Assembly (NCBI RefSeq): GCF_000429465.1
Contig: NZ_KE386906.1
Span: 293,426 to 357,425, forward strand
Reading direction: 5' to 3'
Origin: Algoriphagus vanfongensis DSM 17529
Lineage (GTDB): Bacteria > Bacteroidota > Bacteroidia > Cytophagales > Cyclobacteriaceae
Length of the DNA stretch: 64,000 nucleotides
This document shows positions 33,292 to 42,295 of the stretch, piece by piece. The position numbers and the translations under genes were made by a program. Below the pieces are notes generated by a model, which had not been told where the DNA came from, ran no database searches, and saw only the letters and a list, made by a program, of their open reading frames with translations. Position 1 is the stretch's first letter; each line of letters begins with the position of its first letter.

Positions 33292-33882
33292 TTATTCCAT
33301 GTACCTGTTTACCACTTTGAACTCATTCATGACGCGGTAGGCCGCTCGGGTGATGTCTGATTGGAAATTGGGAGAATCAAAATCGAAGTTGGCGGCTGTG
33401 TAGCCTTGCCAGATCGTATTGCCTCTTTTGGAGTCAATCACATAGATCACCAACATTCCGCTATTTTCTTTGTACTTGACAGAGTTGTAGGTTTCATCTT
33501 TTTCCAATTCTTTTTCCCTTTCCTCCTCCTCATCTACTTCGATTACTTGGGCTCCGGTTCGTTTGAGCCAATAATCAAACTCTGGCTGAACGTAGCCCCT
33601 GTAGCGGATGGAGTCGGTGAATATTTTGTAGCTGACGAGGAGATCCGGCTTCTCAGTTTTCTCCCTGAAGCCCTGAGAGCCCAAGCGGGCGCCGATCGTA
33701 GCAGTCAATACCGGAGTCAAAAGTGTGGTGTCCGGAATGGTGGGTTCTACAAAAGCAAAAGTCTTGTATCTTTTGAAAGATCCCTGATAATTGTAATCAT
33801 ACTCTGTGACATAATCTTTTTGCGAAAAGCAACCTGTCACAGCCAATAGAAGGATGAATAAGAGATAGAATGGGGTTTTCAT
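33292..33882 (-). CDS. DUF4136 lipoprotein
   Basis: 196 residues from ATG 33882 (MKTPFYLLFILLLAVTGCF); the open frame upstream to 33933 is not likely to be translated. The lipobox cysteine lies at LLLAVTGC. The mature part shows YDYNYQGSFKRYKTFAFVEP, the DUF4136 signature, and TIWQGYTAANFDF near the C-terminus. The family is of periplasmic lipoproteins of unknown function, common in Bacteroidota. A charged EEEEREKELEKDE insert lies in the middle. It is monocistronic with its own terminator. Confidence 0.86.
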   Translation of the reverse strand: MKTPFYLLFILLLAVTGCFSQKDYVTEYDYNYQGSFKRYKTFAFVEPTIPDTTLLTPVLTATIGARLGSQGFREKTEKPDLLVSYKIFTDSIRYRGYVQPEFDYWLKRTGAQVIEVDEEEEREKELEKDETYNSVKYKENSGMLVIYVIDSKRGNTIWQGYTAANFDFDSPNFQSDITRAAYRVMNEFKVVNRYME

Positions 33883-34063
33883 GGCTGGCTGATTTTGGAT
33901 TTTTTTTATGAAAATAGAAAGACTCATAATCAACTCGTATCCTAATCGAATGTTTCAAATAGTTGAAATTCAATAAAGTGTGGATATAATTTATTAAAAA
34001 GTACGAAGAAAAAATAGTGATTGGATTAGCAAATCATTGTGTTTTTTTCAGAATTGCATCAAA

Positions 34064-34750
34064 TCAGCGATTGTACAATTGATGGAAGACCGAAAACTGC
34101 AACTGATTTTTACTGATTCGATTTGTTTTTTGCTCCATGAAACCCACCTGCAAGGCCAATTTGGGGTTTATTCTTCTCCCCAGTCCCAGATAAATCCTGT
34201 TTCTATCGAAATATTCTACCAGTCCATCCAGAGTCTCTCCGTTGATGAATATTTCATCATAAACCTGGATGTACCAGCTACCTTTCTCATTCAATTCCTT
34301 AGAGTTCAGCGGTACATTGACAAAAATCGCATATCGAAAGCGAGTTCGGAAGGGACTGGAGTCTACCCATCGCTGCTCGTATCGGAATCGATGCATCAAT
34401 CCTACCCGATAGACTTTTTGACGGAGAATAGCTTCTTGATAGATTCGGCTTTCACCTATAGAAAGATCAGAATCTCCAGCAGGCTGGCTGGTGATGTTGC
34501 CATATCCAAGTGTAAAGCTAGCCGAACCGTCCTGTAGGTTATACTGGAGGCCTGTTCTGAGTAGTAGCTGCTCGAGATCACCTAGGATGTTGTGATTTCG
34601 GTATTGCACTTCGCCATGGATGGCCCAGGGGCTTTCTTTCCATCGGAAGTTACCAAAGTACATATACCAAGAACCTAAGTCTGGATTATCTTGGGCTTGG
34701 CTAGCTATGGCTACTAGCCAGATACAAAGAGAAAGTAAGATTTTCTTCAT
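34064..34750 (-). CDS. DUF2490 outer-membrane protein
   Basis: 228 residues from ATG 34750; the open frame to 34930 would overlap the divergent glycosylase gene. Signal peptide: MKKILLSLCIWLVAIASQAQ. Mature part: LGSWYMYFGNFRWKESPWAI, then GEVQYRNHN and strands of alternating aromatic residues, ending LQFSVFHQLYNR, which fits the small DUF2490 beta-barrel family. Function is unknown. Its start is 28 bases from the divergent uracil-DNA glycosylase gene. Confidence 0.86.
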   Translation of the reverse strand: MKKILLSLCIWLVAIASQAQDNPDLGSWYMYFGNFRWKESPWAIHGEVQYRNHNILGDLEQLLLRTGLQYNLQDGSASFTLGYGNITSQPAGDSDLSIGESRIYQEAILRQKVYRVGLMHRFRYEQRWVDSSPFRTRFRYAIFVNVPLNSKELNEKGSWYIQVYDEIFINGETLDGLVEYFDRNRIYLGLGRRINPKLALQVGFMEQKTNRISKNQLQFSVFHQLYNR

Positions 34751-34778
34751 AGGTTTAAGATAAGATAGAATTAGGAAG

Positions 34779-35375
34779 ATGACGAATGATTTGAATCTCT
34801 TATCCCCACTTTTGCAGCAAGTTAGGGCTTGTACTATCTGCGAATCTTCGCTTCCATTAGGCCCAAGGCCGGTGGTGTCGGTGCATCCACAAAGTAAAAT
34901 TTTAGTGATAGGGCAGGCCCCAGGGACCAAAGTGCATGCTACAGGAATCCCATGGAACGATCCCAGCGGAGACCAGCTCAGACGCTGGCTAGATGTGGAT
35001 AGAGAGACCTTTTATGATTCTCGGCTATTTGGGATCATGCCGATGGGATTTTGCTATCCGGGAAGGGGAGCAGGTGGAGATTTGCCTCCACGCAAAGAAT
35101 GTGCACCTCAATGGCATATTTTACTACGTAGACAGATGCCTGAGGTCAAACTGGTCCTCTTAATAGGAAGCTATGCGCAGGCCTATTATCTCAAAAATAG
35201 AATGAAAACTTTGACCGAGACCGTTCGCAATTTTCAGGCTTATTTGCCGATGTATTTTCCGCTGGTCCATCCATCGCCACGCAATAGGATGTGGATGAGA
35301 AGAAACCCTTGGTTTGAAGAGGAAGTGATCCCTGTTTTGAGAGATAGGGTACAAGCTCTCCTAGATAACGGATGA
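34779..35375 (+). CDS. Uracil-DNA glycosylase family protein
   Basis: 198 residues. Family motifs: ILVIGQAPGTKVHATGIPW (motif 1, GQAPG), and VHPSPRNRMWMRR (motif 2, with the leucine-loop histidine). CTICESSLPLGPRP near the N-terminus and C..C-containing FCYPGRGAGGDLPPRKEC recall the Fe-S family 4/5 enzymes, but the four-cysteine set cannot be confirmed by eye. It acts on uracil or related lesions in DNA, or is a divergent member of unknown substrate. AGGAAG before ATG 34779 supports the start. It is divergent from DUF2490. Confidence 0.82.
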   Translation: MTNDLNLLSPLLQQVRACTICESSLPLGPRPVVSVHPQSKILVIGQAPGTKVHATGIPWNDPSGDQLRRWLDVDRETFYDSRLFGIMPMGFCYPGRGAGGDLPPRKECAPQWHILLRRQMPEVKLVLLIGSYAQAYYLKNRMKTLTETVRNFQAYLPMYFPLVHPSPRNRMWMRRNPWFEEEVIPVLRDRVQALLDNG

Positions 35376-35455
35376 GTAGCGTCAAATTTGGTTAAACAGA
35401 ACGGTTCCATCGCAGGAATTCCCTATTTTCCTATTCAAGTTTTTTAAAAGAAAAT

Positions 35456-36607
35456 ATGAAGTGGATTTATCGAAGTATGGCATTTTTGGTGTTGATCTCA
35501 TGCCAAGAAAAGGAGACTGAGAATGGAGAGGTTCAAAACTTTTCTATTGTACTGAAAGATTCAATTGTTGTTGATTTCTTGGGAGATTATGAACTCAAGG
35601 ATTACGAGCCTGGGTCTGACCGCTATCTTTTGAGAGATTACAGGGAGGGATCAAGCTATCTAGAGGTGGATGGCAAAGGGACTTTGGTACATCAGGATCA
35701 GTTTACTAGCGACGGAGTCGATGCAGTCGGATACGTATTGGGTATGGGCTATTTCCAAGGGGCTGTCACAGTCCTGTCCGAAACAAAAGGATACTTGAAA
35801 TTTAAGGACTCGAAGAAAGTAGGAGAGATCCCTTTTCACCACCCATTTATCCCATACCTGAATTATCCAAAATTGGGTGTTTTTGAATATGGGGACTATG
35901 TGTATTATCCTAATTTGATTTCAGAATCCATTCTTGACAAACGAAAAGATGGGAGTTCTTTTTTTGAAGCTGTGTATCACATGCCTGTGCTGCAGGGGCA
36001 AAATCTGGCAACAGGAGATACACTGAGTGCTATGAAAATCCCTGATGAATCTGAATTACTGGATGGAAAAGTACATGGGATGGTGTTTCCAGTTTACTCT
36101 GTTTCCGATACGCATGTGGTTTTTAGTCCTTGGATTGGGAATCGGTTGTATGTTTACAGAAAAGATGCTGGTCGCCTAGTCTATGAAACGAGGATAGTCT
36201 TAGAAGATCCCGACTTTGTACACTATGAGCCCTTGGATACAGAGGACCCTGGGGAATTTTTTATAAGAAATCAAAAACATAGCCCCGGAGTGATTGAGGA
36301 TGTTTTGATCCTAGAGGATTATTATTTGGCAGTGTATAAAAAGGGAATAGAGGAGATCCGAATGCCGCAACGGGAAGAGGGCAAGGAGAGGGAGTTCTTT
36401 ATGCAGATCGAGCAGATGAATCCCTACTTTGCGGCAGTTTTTGATCGGGAATTCAAGCAACTAGCCAGTGGTATTCCATTTCCTGAGAATATCCGGGTTC
36501 CACGTGTAGTCAATGCTAGCAATGAGATAGTCGTCTCCAAAAATCCAAATCTATCAGAGACAGAAGATGATGGAATCGTCCTTTACAAATTGACATTGGA
36601 GAACTAG
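35456..36607 (+). CDS. DUF4221 family lipoprotein
   Basis: 383 residues. Lipobox: MKWIYRSMAFLVLISC with Cys16. The rest is a beta-rich repetitive chain (YRKDAGRLVYETRIVLED; YYLAVYKKGIEEIRM) like a six-bladed propeller, the pattern of DUF4221, a family largely confined to Cyclobacteriaceae. Function is unknown. It converges with the zinc transporter 7 bases away. Confidence 0.8.
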   Translation: MKWIYRSMAFLVLISCQEKETENGEVQNFSIVLKDSIVVDFLGDYELKDYEPGSDRYLLRDYREGSSYLEVDGKGTLVHQDQFTSDGVDAVGYVLGMGYFQGAVTVLSETKGYLKFKDSKKVGEIPFHHPFIPYLNYPKLGVFEYGDYVYYPNLISESILDKRKDGSSFFEAVYHMPVLQGQNLATGDTLSAMKIPDESELLDGKVHGMVFPVYSVSDTHVVFSPWIGNRLYVYRKDAGRLVYETRIVLEDPDFVHYEPLDTEDPGEFFIRNQKHSPGVIEDVLILEDYYLAVYKKGIEEIRMPQREEGKEREFFMQIEQMNPYFAAVFDREFKQLASGIPFPENIRVPRVVNASNEIVVSKNPNLSETEDDGIVLYKLTLEN

Positions 36608-36614
36608 CGCAAAC

Positions 36615-37538
36615 TCAATGACTATGGGTGTGCTCGGAATGCTGGTGTTCCAGATCTTTCAGTGCACATTCTTCCGTGGGCAATTCCCATTCTATAGTGA
36701 AGTGTCCTAGAGGATAGCTTTTTAGAATTTTTTGCACAGTCGATTTGGTGGCGGTGAGCTCAGCGAGATCATGGATTTCCTTGAGTCGAATATGGGCAGT
36801 GAATACATGGTTGGCTCCCTCCAACGACCAAATGTGTACATGATGCAGGGAATCCACCTTGGGTTGGGATAGGATGTCAGATTTTATTTTTTCCAAAGAG
36901 ATATCCGCCGGAACAGCCTGCAGGAAAATATATAATGTGTCTTTCAGATTTCGGAAGACATTCCAAAGGATGAATACAGCTATAGCAAGCGAGAGGACAG
37001 GGTCTATCCATGGGATATCAAAGAAGTACAATAGTACACCTGCAATCAGTACAGCCACCCATCCCAGGACATCTTCTATCAGGTGCCAACTGATCACTTT
37101 TTCATTTTGGGAAGCGCCATGGCTGACCTTCCATGCAGCATAGCCATTGACTGCTACTCCCACGATGGCAAACAGAATCATTCCTGTAGCATCACTGGGC
37201 TCAGGCTCTAGCAATCTTTGGATAGCTTCTCTCACTACAAAAACAGATCCGACGATCAGCACGAGGCCGTTGATCAGAGCGCCAAGTAAGGAGAAGCGAC
37301 CATAGCCAAAGGAAAAATTGTCATTGGCCTTCTGTTTTGATTTCTTATCCAATATCCAGGCTAGTCCCAGAGATAGGGAGTCTCCCAGATCATGGATAGC
37401 ATCAGAAAGGATCGCAACCGAATTGACATAAAACCCTCCAATCAATTCCAGAATGGTAAAACCAAGATTGAGGAAAAATGCAAGTTTCAGATTGCTGCTA
37501 CCATGCGTATGGTCATGGTGATGATGGGAATGGGCCAT
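36615..37538 (-). CDS. Zinc-type cation diffusion facilitator (CzcD-like)
   Basis: 307 residues with six TM segments. Metal site residues are Asp46 and His49-Asp50 (ILSDAIHDLGD) in TM2 and HLIED in TM5, the His/Asp set usual for zinc. N-terminal HSHHHHDHTH and C-terminal HQHSEHTHSH are histidine-rich metal-catching tails. A cytoplasmic C-terminal domain follows (VDSLHHVHIWSLEGANHVF). It exports zinc or related divalent metals by proton exchange. No metalloregulator is adjacent. Confidence 0.92.
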   Translation of the reverse strand: MAHSHHHHDHTHGSSNLKLAFFLNLGFTILELIGGFYVNSVAILSDAIHDLGDSLSLGLAWILDKKSKQKANDNFSFGYGRFSLLGALINGLVLIVGSVFVVREAIQRLLEPEPSDATGMILFAIVGVAVNGYAAWKVSHGASQNEKVISWHLIEDVLGWVAVLIAGVLLYFFDIPWIDPVLSLAIAVFILWNVFRNLKDTLYIFLQAVPADISLEKIKSDILSQPKVDSLHHVHIWSLEGANHVFTAHIRLKEIHDLAELTATKSTVQKILKSYPLGHFTIEWELPTEECALKDLEHQHSEHTHSH

Positions 37539-37605
37539 AGGCTTTCATTGATCTTCAAAAATAGAAAAAAGAGGCCTGCAAGGGAATTGCAGAAATGAAT
37601 GAAAA

Positions 37606-38517
37606 TCAAATTGTAAGGTTTTTTATTTTGGTACCCAAAGTCAACAGTGCGATCGTCGATAGGATCATGCTGGTGCCTATCCAATCGATAGCGCTAAAGC
37701 TGACTCCCAACCATATCACGGCCATGATGGCTGCCGAAAGTGGCTCGACACTACAGAGCAGTGAGGCTGTCTGGGCACCGATCTTGGGTACTGCTGTGAG
37801 AAAAAAGTAAAAGGCTAACAGACTCCCGAAAAGGATGATGTAGGCGAAAGCCGCTACGGCTTCGAGATCCCAAATGCCGTGAATTTCCCAAGGCTGTAAG
37901 TAGATGGAAAGGATAGCTCCTCCCAGCAGCATTCCCCATCCACTGATACTGGCAGCGGAGTGCTTTTGAAGCATTTGTACGGGATAGATGGTATAAAAAG
38001 CCAAGGATAAAGCAGAGAAAATTCCCCAGAAAAATGCTTGCTGAGAGATGACCAATTCATCAAAACTCCCATGCGTTACCAGCAGAAAGGTGCCTGAAAC
38101 AGCCAAAATCATAGATGCAAACTCTGATAGCACAGGCCATTTTCTAAACTTGAGTGCGTAAAATCCAACGACAAATACCGGCCCGATGTACTGAAGAATG
38201 GTAGCCGTAGCTGCATTGGAGTGGCGAATTGCAATAAAGTAGGAATACTGCACGGCCAGCATGCCGAGAATGCTGAATAGCGTGAGCTGAATGATTGATT
38301 TGGGGCTTTTCCAAATGGAAAAAGTTTCTTTTCCTGTTTGGTATCCATCAAATAGTACCAAAAGAAACCCCGCCAACATCAAGCGCCAACAGACCAGCCA
38401 TTCCGGATCAATTCCTTTCTGCTCAAAAAGAAATTGGGCACAATTGCCAGAAATGCCCCAAAAGATAGCCGCTGCTAATGCGAGAAAAATTCCTGTATGC
38501 GATTGGTTTCCTTTCAT
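37606..38517 (-). CDS. EamA/DMT-family transporter
   Basis: 303 residues from the ATG at 38517; an ATG at 38556 would add 13 polar residues. Ten TM segments are arranged as two EamA repeats, the first beginning FLALAAAIFWGISGNCAQFL and the second QQAFFWGIFSALSLAFYTIYP. The motifs NAATATILQYIGPVFV and GSLLAFYFFLTAVPKIGAQTA are typical. It is a drug/metabolite transporter; the cargo (often amino acids or nucleoside-like compounds) is unknown. Confidence 0.88.
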   Translation of the reverse strand: MKGNQSHTGIFLALAAAIFWGISGNCAQFLFEQKGIDPEWLVCWRLMLAGFLLVLFDGYQTGKETFSIWKSPKSIIQLTLFSILGMLAVQYSYFIAIRHSNAATATILQYIGPVFVVGFYALKFRKWPVLSEFASMILAVSGTFLLVTHGSFDELVISQQAFFWGIFSALSLAFYTIYPVQMLQKHSAASISGWGMLLGGAILSIYLQPWEIHGIWDLEAVAAFAYIILFGSLLAFYFFLTAVPKIGAQTASLLCSVEPLSAAIMAVIWLGVSFSAIDWIGTSMILSTIALLTLGTKIKNLTI

Positions 38518-38634
38518 TTTTGACGAAAAATTCCCCGAAAATAGAGGATGTTCCATTAATTTTTAGAGTTTATTTTAAAGGTTAGTAAGATTTAGGTTGT
38601 TTGCCCTATTTTTAAAATTCAATTAAATGAGATA

Positions 38635-41208
38635 ATGAAGAGACGATCCGCAGTCAAAACTTTGGCACTTTCTACCTTGGGAAGTGTAGTTGCATTCCCG
38701 ACCCAGGCTTTTTCAGCTTTGCTGCCCAAGAATGGGGAACTGGCCGACTCCTATAAAAGTAACTGGGAAAATTGGCCGGACATGAAGTGGATAGGACCGG
38801 AGTATTGGGGTAACCGTCTTCAAGATTGGGAGATAAAATCTGGCAGAGCAGTCTGCAATCTGAGTGGTCCCAATCGCAGTTTGCACATTCTCACGCATCA
38901 GTTGGGCAAGAAGCAAGTTGGCTTCAAGCAATCCGTCAGAGTAAAGTGGCTAAATGATGAGTTGAAAGGTAACGCCGATGCTTTTGTGGGCTTTCGAGTA
39001 GGAGCCAAAGGTCATTTTGAGGATTATCGCTCGGCAGCAGTTTTTGGGAAAGGAATAGATATCGGTATCAATGGCGCTGGACATTTGGTGGGAGAGGGGA
39101 AAAGCTCATCTGGTAGCTTGAGTTTGGAAGAGGAGATTTTGCTTCATTGCAGAGGGGACATTCAGGGTGAGACCTATGCGATCAGTATCACCGCGAGTCA
39201 GCAATCGGGTCGTGCTGTAAGTCTAAAATTAGAAACTATATCTCCCGAAAAAGTCGTCGGAAATCTCAGCATTCTTGCTGATTGTCCTAAAGAATTGGAA
39301 TCCGCAGTCAGTCCTATGGCTTCTTTTTCGGATTGGTTTTTTGAGGGAGAAAAGTTGGAGTTTCAACCGCAGCAGTTCCTTGGGCCGATTTGCTTTGCTC
39401 ATTATACCTTGCACCAGAATACACTCAAGCTCACTGCCCAGTTGGCACCTGTAGAACAGATCGCTGACTTGCATGTTACCCTTGAAATCCAAGAACAGAA
39501 TACTTGGACGCAGATCGCACAGTCGGAAATCCAAGCTATGGCGCGTACCGCCAAGTTCCGAATTGAGAATTGGAATAAGGGAAAAGTCCCCTATCGGGTT
39601 GGCGTGAAAATTCCTTTGAAGAGCGGGGATCAGGATTTCTATTACTACGGCGAAATCGCCCAAGAACCTGGTGTCATGGAGCCATTGAAAACAGCCGTTT
39701 TTAGTTGCAATGCAGATTTTGGCTTTCCAGATCAGGAGGTGCCTACTCACGTGATGAAGCATCAGCCCGATATGGCGCTATTTCTGGGAGATCAATTTTA
39801 TGAATCCACCGGAGGCTTTGGCATTCAGACAGGTCCATTTGATAAGTCAAGTCTGGATTATTTGAGGAAATGGTACATGTTTGGGTGGTCTTATCGGGAG
39901 ATTTTCAGAACTATTCCATCCGCTTTCATTCCTGATGATCATGATGTATACCATGGCAATGTATGGGGTGAAGGAGGAAAAGTAGCCCCAACGGACAAAG
40001 GCTGGGGTGCGATAGCCCAAGATCAAGGAGGATTTAAGATGCCAGGGGAGTGGGTCAACATGGTCCAGGAGACTCAAACGAGTCATTTGCCGGACCCTTT
40101 TGATCCGAAACCGGTGAAGCAAAATATTCAGGTTTATTTCACCGATTGGGAATATGGAGGAGTGAGTTTTGCGATTCTGGAAGATCGCAAGTTCAAATCA
40201 GCACCTAAAAATGTACTTCCGCCCCAAGCTGAGATCCAAAATGGATTCGTTCAAAATCCGGATTTTGATATCAAGAAGCATAGGGATGTGGACGCAGTGC
40301 TGCTGGGTGATAGACAATTGAAATTTTTGGAATCATGGGTGGAAAACTGGTCTCCATCTACTCAAATGAAGGCAGTTTTGTCCCAGACTAATTTCTGTAC
40401 CGTCGCGACTCTGCCTGTCGGAAGTATGACTGACTCTGTGGTGCCGAGTCTAAAAATCCCTGAGAAAGGTGAATACATCAAGGGGGATGCGCCTACTGTA
40501 GATATGGATTCCAATGGATGGCCTCAAAAAGGTCGTGACGAGGCAGTCAAAATCATCAGAAAAAGCCATGCGCTACATATCGCAGGAGACCAGCATCTGG
40601 CGAGTACAGTTCAGTACGGTGTGGAGGAATACCGGGATTCAGGTTTCGCATTTGCAGGTCCTGCTCTTAATAATATCTGGCCTCGAAGATGGTGGCCAGA
40701 CGTACATGCAGCGCATGAGCACATTCCTGGGAAGCCTGCTTACACAGGAGATTTTGAGGATGGTTTTGGGAATAAAATGACCGTCCATGCTATCGGCAAT
40801 CCACACTTGACCGGTATGGAGCCGGCCAGGGTGTATGATAGGGCTACAGGCTATGGTATAGTCACTTTTGACAAGGAGCAGCAAAGTATGAAGATCGAAT
40901 GCTGGCCACGCTATGTCGATCCTGTAGAAAATCCAGAAGGGCAATATGCGGACTGGCCGCTGACAGTCACCGTAGATGAGGGCTATGGACGCAAGGCGCT
41001 GGGGTATTTACCCGAGATCAAGGTTCCTAATGGACATCTTCCTTTGCTCACTGTGATCAATGAAACGACTGAGGAATTGGAGTATAAAAGACGGATTCCT
41101 GCGTCAGGGTTTCGTCCCAAGGTTTTCTCTGATGATTCTTTCACCCTGATCGTCGAAGATCACGAGACCGGAGTGCTTATAGAAAAGAACGGTGTGAAAG
41201 CAGTCTAA
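38635..41208 (+). CDS. PhoD-like alkaline phosphatase/phosphodiesterase
   Basis: 857 residues. The N-terminus KRRSAVKTLALSTLGSVVAF looks like a twin-arginine export signal. The first ~330 residues are beta-sandwich-like. The metallophosphatase core carries MALFLGDQFYESTGG, IPDDHDVYHGNVWG and LHIAGDQHLASTV, the Asp/His set for the Fe/Ca centre of PhoD. It is longer than classic PhoD (~550) because of the N-terminal extension. It is likely an exported phosphodiesterase releasing phosphate; the substrate is not certain. It is monocistronic with a terminator. Confidence 0.84.
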   Translation: MKRRSAVKTLALSTLGSVVAFPTQAFSALLPKNGELADSYKSNWENWPDMKWIGPEYWGNRLQDWEIKSGRAVCNLSGPNRSLHILTHQLGKKQVGFKQSVRVKWLNDELKGNADAFVGFRVGAKGHFEDYRSAAVFGKGIDIGINGAGHLVGEGKSSSGSLSLEEEILLHCRGDIQGETYAISITASQQSGRAVSLKLETISPEKVVGNLSILADCPKELESAVSPMASFSDWFFEGEKLEFQPQQFLGPICFAHYTLHQNTLKLTAQLAPVEQIADLHVTLEIQEQNTWTQIAQSEIQAMARTAKFRIENWNKGKVPYRVGVKIPLKSGDQDFYYYGEIAQEPGVMEPLKTAVFSCNADFGFPDQEVPTHVMKHQPDMALFLGDQFYESTGGFGIQTGPFDKSSLDYLRKWYMFGWSYREIFRTIPSAFIPDDHDVYHGNVWGEGGKVAPTDKGWGAIAQDQGGFKMPGEWVNMVQETQTSHLPDPFDPKPVKQNIQVYFTDWEYGGVSFAILEDRKFKSAPKNVLPPQAEIQNGFVQNPDFDIKKHRDVDAVLLGDRQLKFLESWVENWSPSTQMKAVLSQTNFCTVATLPVGSMTDSVVPSLKIPEKGEYIKGDAPTVDMDSNGWPQKGRDEAVKIIRKSHALHIAGDQHLASTVQYGVEEYRDSGFAFAGPALNNIWPRRWWPDVHAAHEHIPGKPAYTGDFEDGFGNKMTVHAIGNPHLTGMEPARVYDRATGYGIVTFDKEQQSMKIECWPRYVDPVENPEGQYADWPLTVTVDEGYGRKALGYLPEIKVPNGHLPLLTVINETTEELEYKRRIPASGFRPKVFSDDSFTLIVEDHETGVLIEKNGVKAV

Positions 41209-41227
41209 ATTTTCACCTCTTCAAAAG

Positions 41228-41281
41228 AAGCTATCTCTTTTCCATTTGTATTCAAAAGTGGCAAAAGGGATAGCTTTTTTT
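41228..41281 (+). terminator. Terminator after PhoD-like gene
   Basis: AAGCTATC / GATAGCTT (41228-41235 and 41269-41276), extended by CTTTT/AAAAG pairing inside, forms a long stem followed by six T, 20 bases past the stop. Confidence 0.75.
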
Positions 41282-41314
41282 ATGATTTACTTTTTTACCT
41301 GAACTTTTTTAAAT

Positions 41315-41327
41315 GCAACATAGTTGC
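41315..41327. promoter_or_regulatory. GCAAC-ATA-GTTGC inverted repeat before flavoprotein gene
   Basis: GCAAC (41315-41319) and GTTGC (41323-41327) flank a 3-base centre, about 53 bases before the start at 41380. The short symmetric element suits a dimeric regulator of the MarR or Rrf2 kind; no such gene is adjacent. Confidence 0.3.
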
Positions 41328-41379
41328 TTTAAAATCTGGATTACAAATTGATTTTTATTCAACTTTACACCAATATCTT

Positions 41380-42288
41380 ATGCAATCAGATCAACTATAC
41401 GATGTCATCATCATCGGCGGAAGTTACGCGGGGCTGTCAGCCGCCATGGCATTGGGACGATCATTACGCGACGTTTTGATTATCGACAGTGGGCAGCCTT
41501 GCAATGCTCAAACGCCACATTCTCATAATTTCCTAACTCAGGATGGCGCACGTCCAGCAGACATCAATACAATAGCGCTAGACCAAGTTTTAGCCTATTC
41601 CACTGTGAAGTATCATCAAGCCTGGGCCACTCATGCCGAAAAAGTGGAGGAAGGTTTTCAGGTGTTCACGGAAGCTGAGGAAGGGTTTCGAGCTCGCAAA
41701 CTGATTTTTGCCACCGGGATCCGTGACCAATTTCCAGAAATCCCTGGTTTCAAAGAAAGCTGGGGCAAGACGATTGTGCACTGTCCCTATTGCCATGGGT
41801 ATGAATTTCGAGGAAAAAAGACAGCCTTGCTTGCCAATGGACCGAAGGCTTTTCACTTGGCTGGCTTGATTCATAATTTGAGTCAAGACCTAGCTATTAT
41901 CACAGGAGGAAAGGCGGATTTTTCTCCGGAACAACTGAATATATTGAGCAAGAAAAACATTCGCCTGATCGAGAAATCAGTTTCATGCATCAGCAATGAG
42001 AAAGGTATTTTAAAGAAACTGGTTTTGGAAGATCAGACTTCCGAAGAATTTGAGGTGGCTTATGCTGCGGTTCCATTTTATCAGCATTCTGCAATCCCGG
42101 AGTCTTTGGGCTGTCTACTAGATGAACATGGGTATATTCAGACTAATCAGATGCGGGAGACTACCGTGCCGGGAATCTACGCTTGTGGTGATAATAGTTC
42201 CATGATACGCTCTGTCGCCAATGCGGTTTATACAGGCAATTTCGCTGGTGCCATCGTCAACATGGCCTTGGTGGAAGGGAGTCGGTAA
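41380..42288 (+). CDS. Thioredoxin-reductase-like NAD(P)/FAD oxidoreductase
   Basis: 302 residues. FAD-binding: VIIIGGSYAGLSAAMALGRS. A redox CPYC pair (Cys135, Cys138) lies in VHCPYCHGYEF, in place of the CATC of E. coli TrxB. A second dinucleotide site follows (KKTALLANGPKAFHLAG), where the usual GGGxxA is degraded to ANGPKA. C-terminal GIYACGDNSS is the FAD-binding end. It belongs to the TrxB-like group that also contains low-activity and gliotoxin-type disulfide oxidases. Substrate is unknown. It converges on the site-2 protease 7 bases away. Confidence 0.88.
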   Translation: MQSDQLYDVIIIGGSYAGLSAAMALGRSLRDVLIIDSGQPCNAQTPHSHNFLTQDGARPADINTIALDQVLAYSTVKYHQAWATHAEKVEEGFQVFTEAEEGFRARKLIFATGIRDQFPEIPGFKESWGKTIVHCPYCHGYEFRGKKTALLANGPKAFHLAGLIHNLSQDLAIITGGKADFSPEQLNILSKKNIRLIEKSVSCISNEKGILKKLVLEDQTSEEFEVAYAAVPFYQHSAIPESLGCLLDEHGYIQTNQMRETTVPGIYACGDNSSMIRSVANAVYTGNFAGAIVNMALVEGSR

Positions 42289-42295
42289 GCGCTGA

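Noticed and set aside
34751..34930. Longer DUF2490 frame reaching to 34930
   Set aside because: The signal peptide begins at the ATG at 34750, and the extra part overlaps the start of the divergent glycosylase gene.
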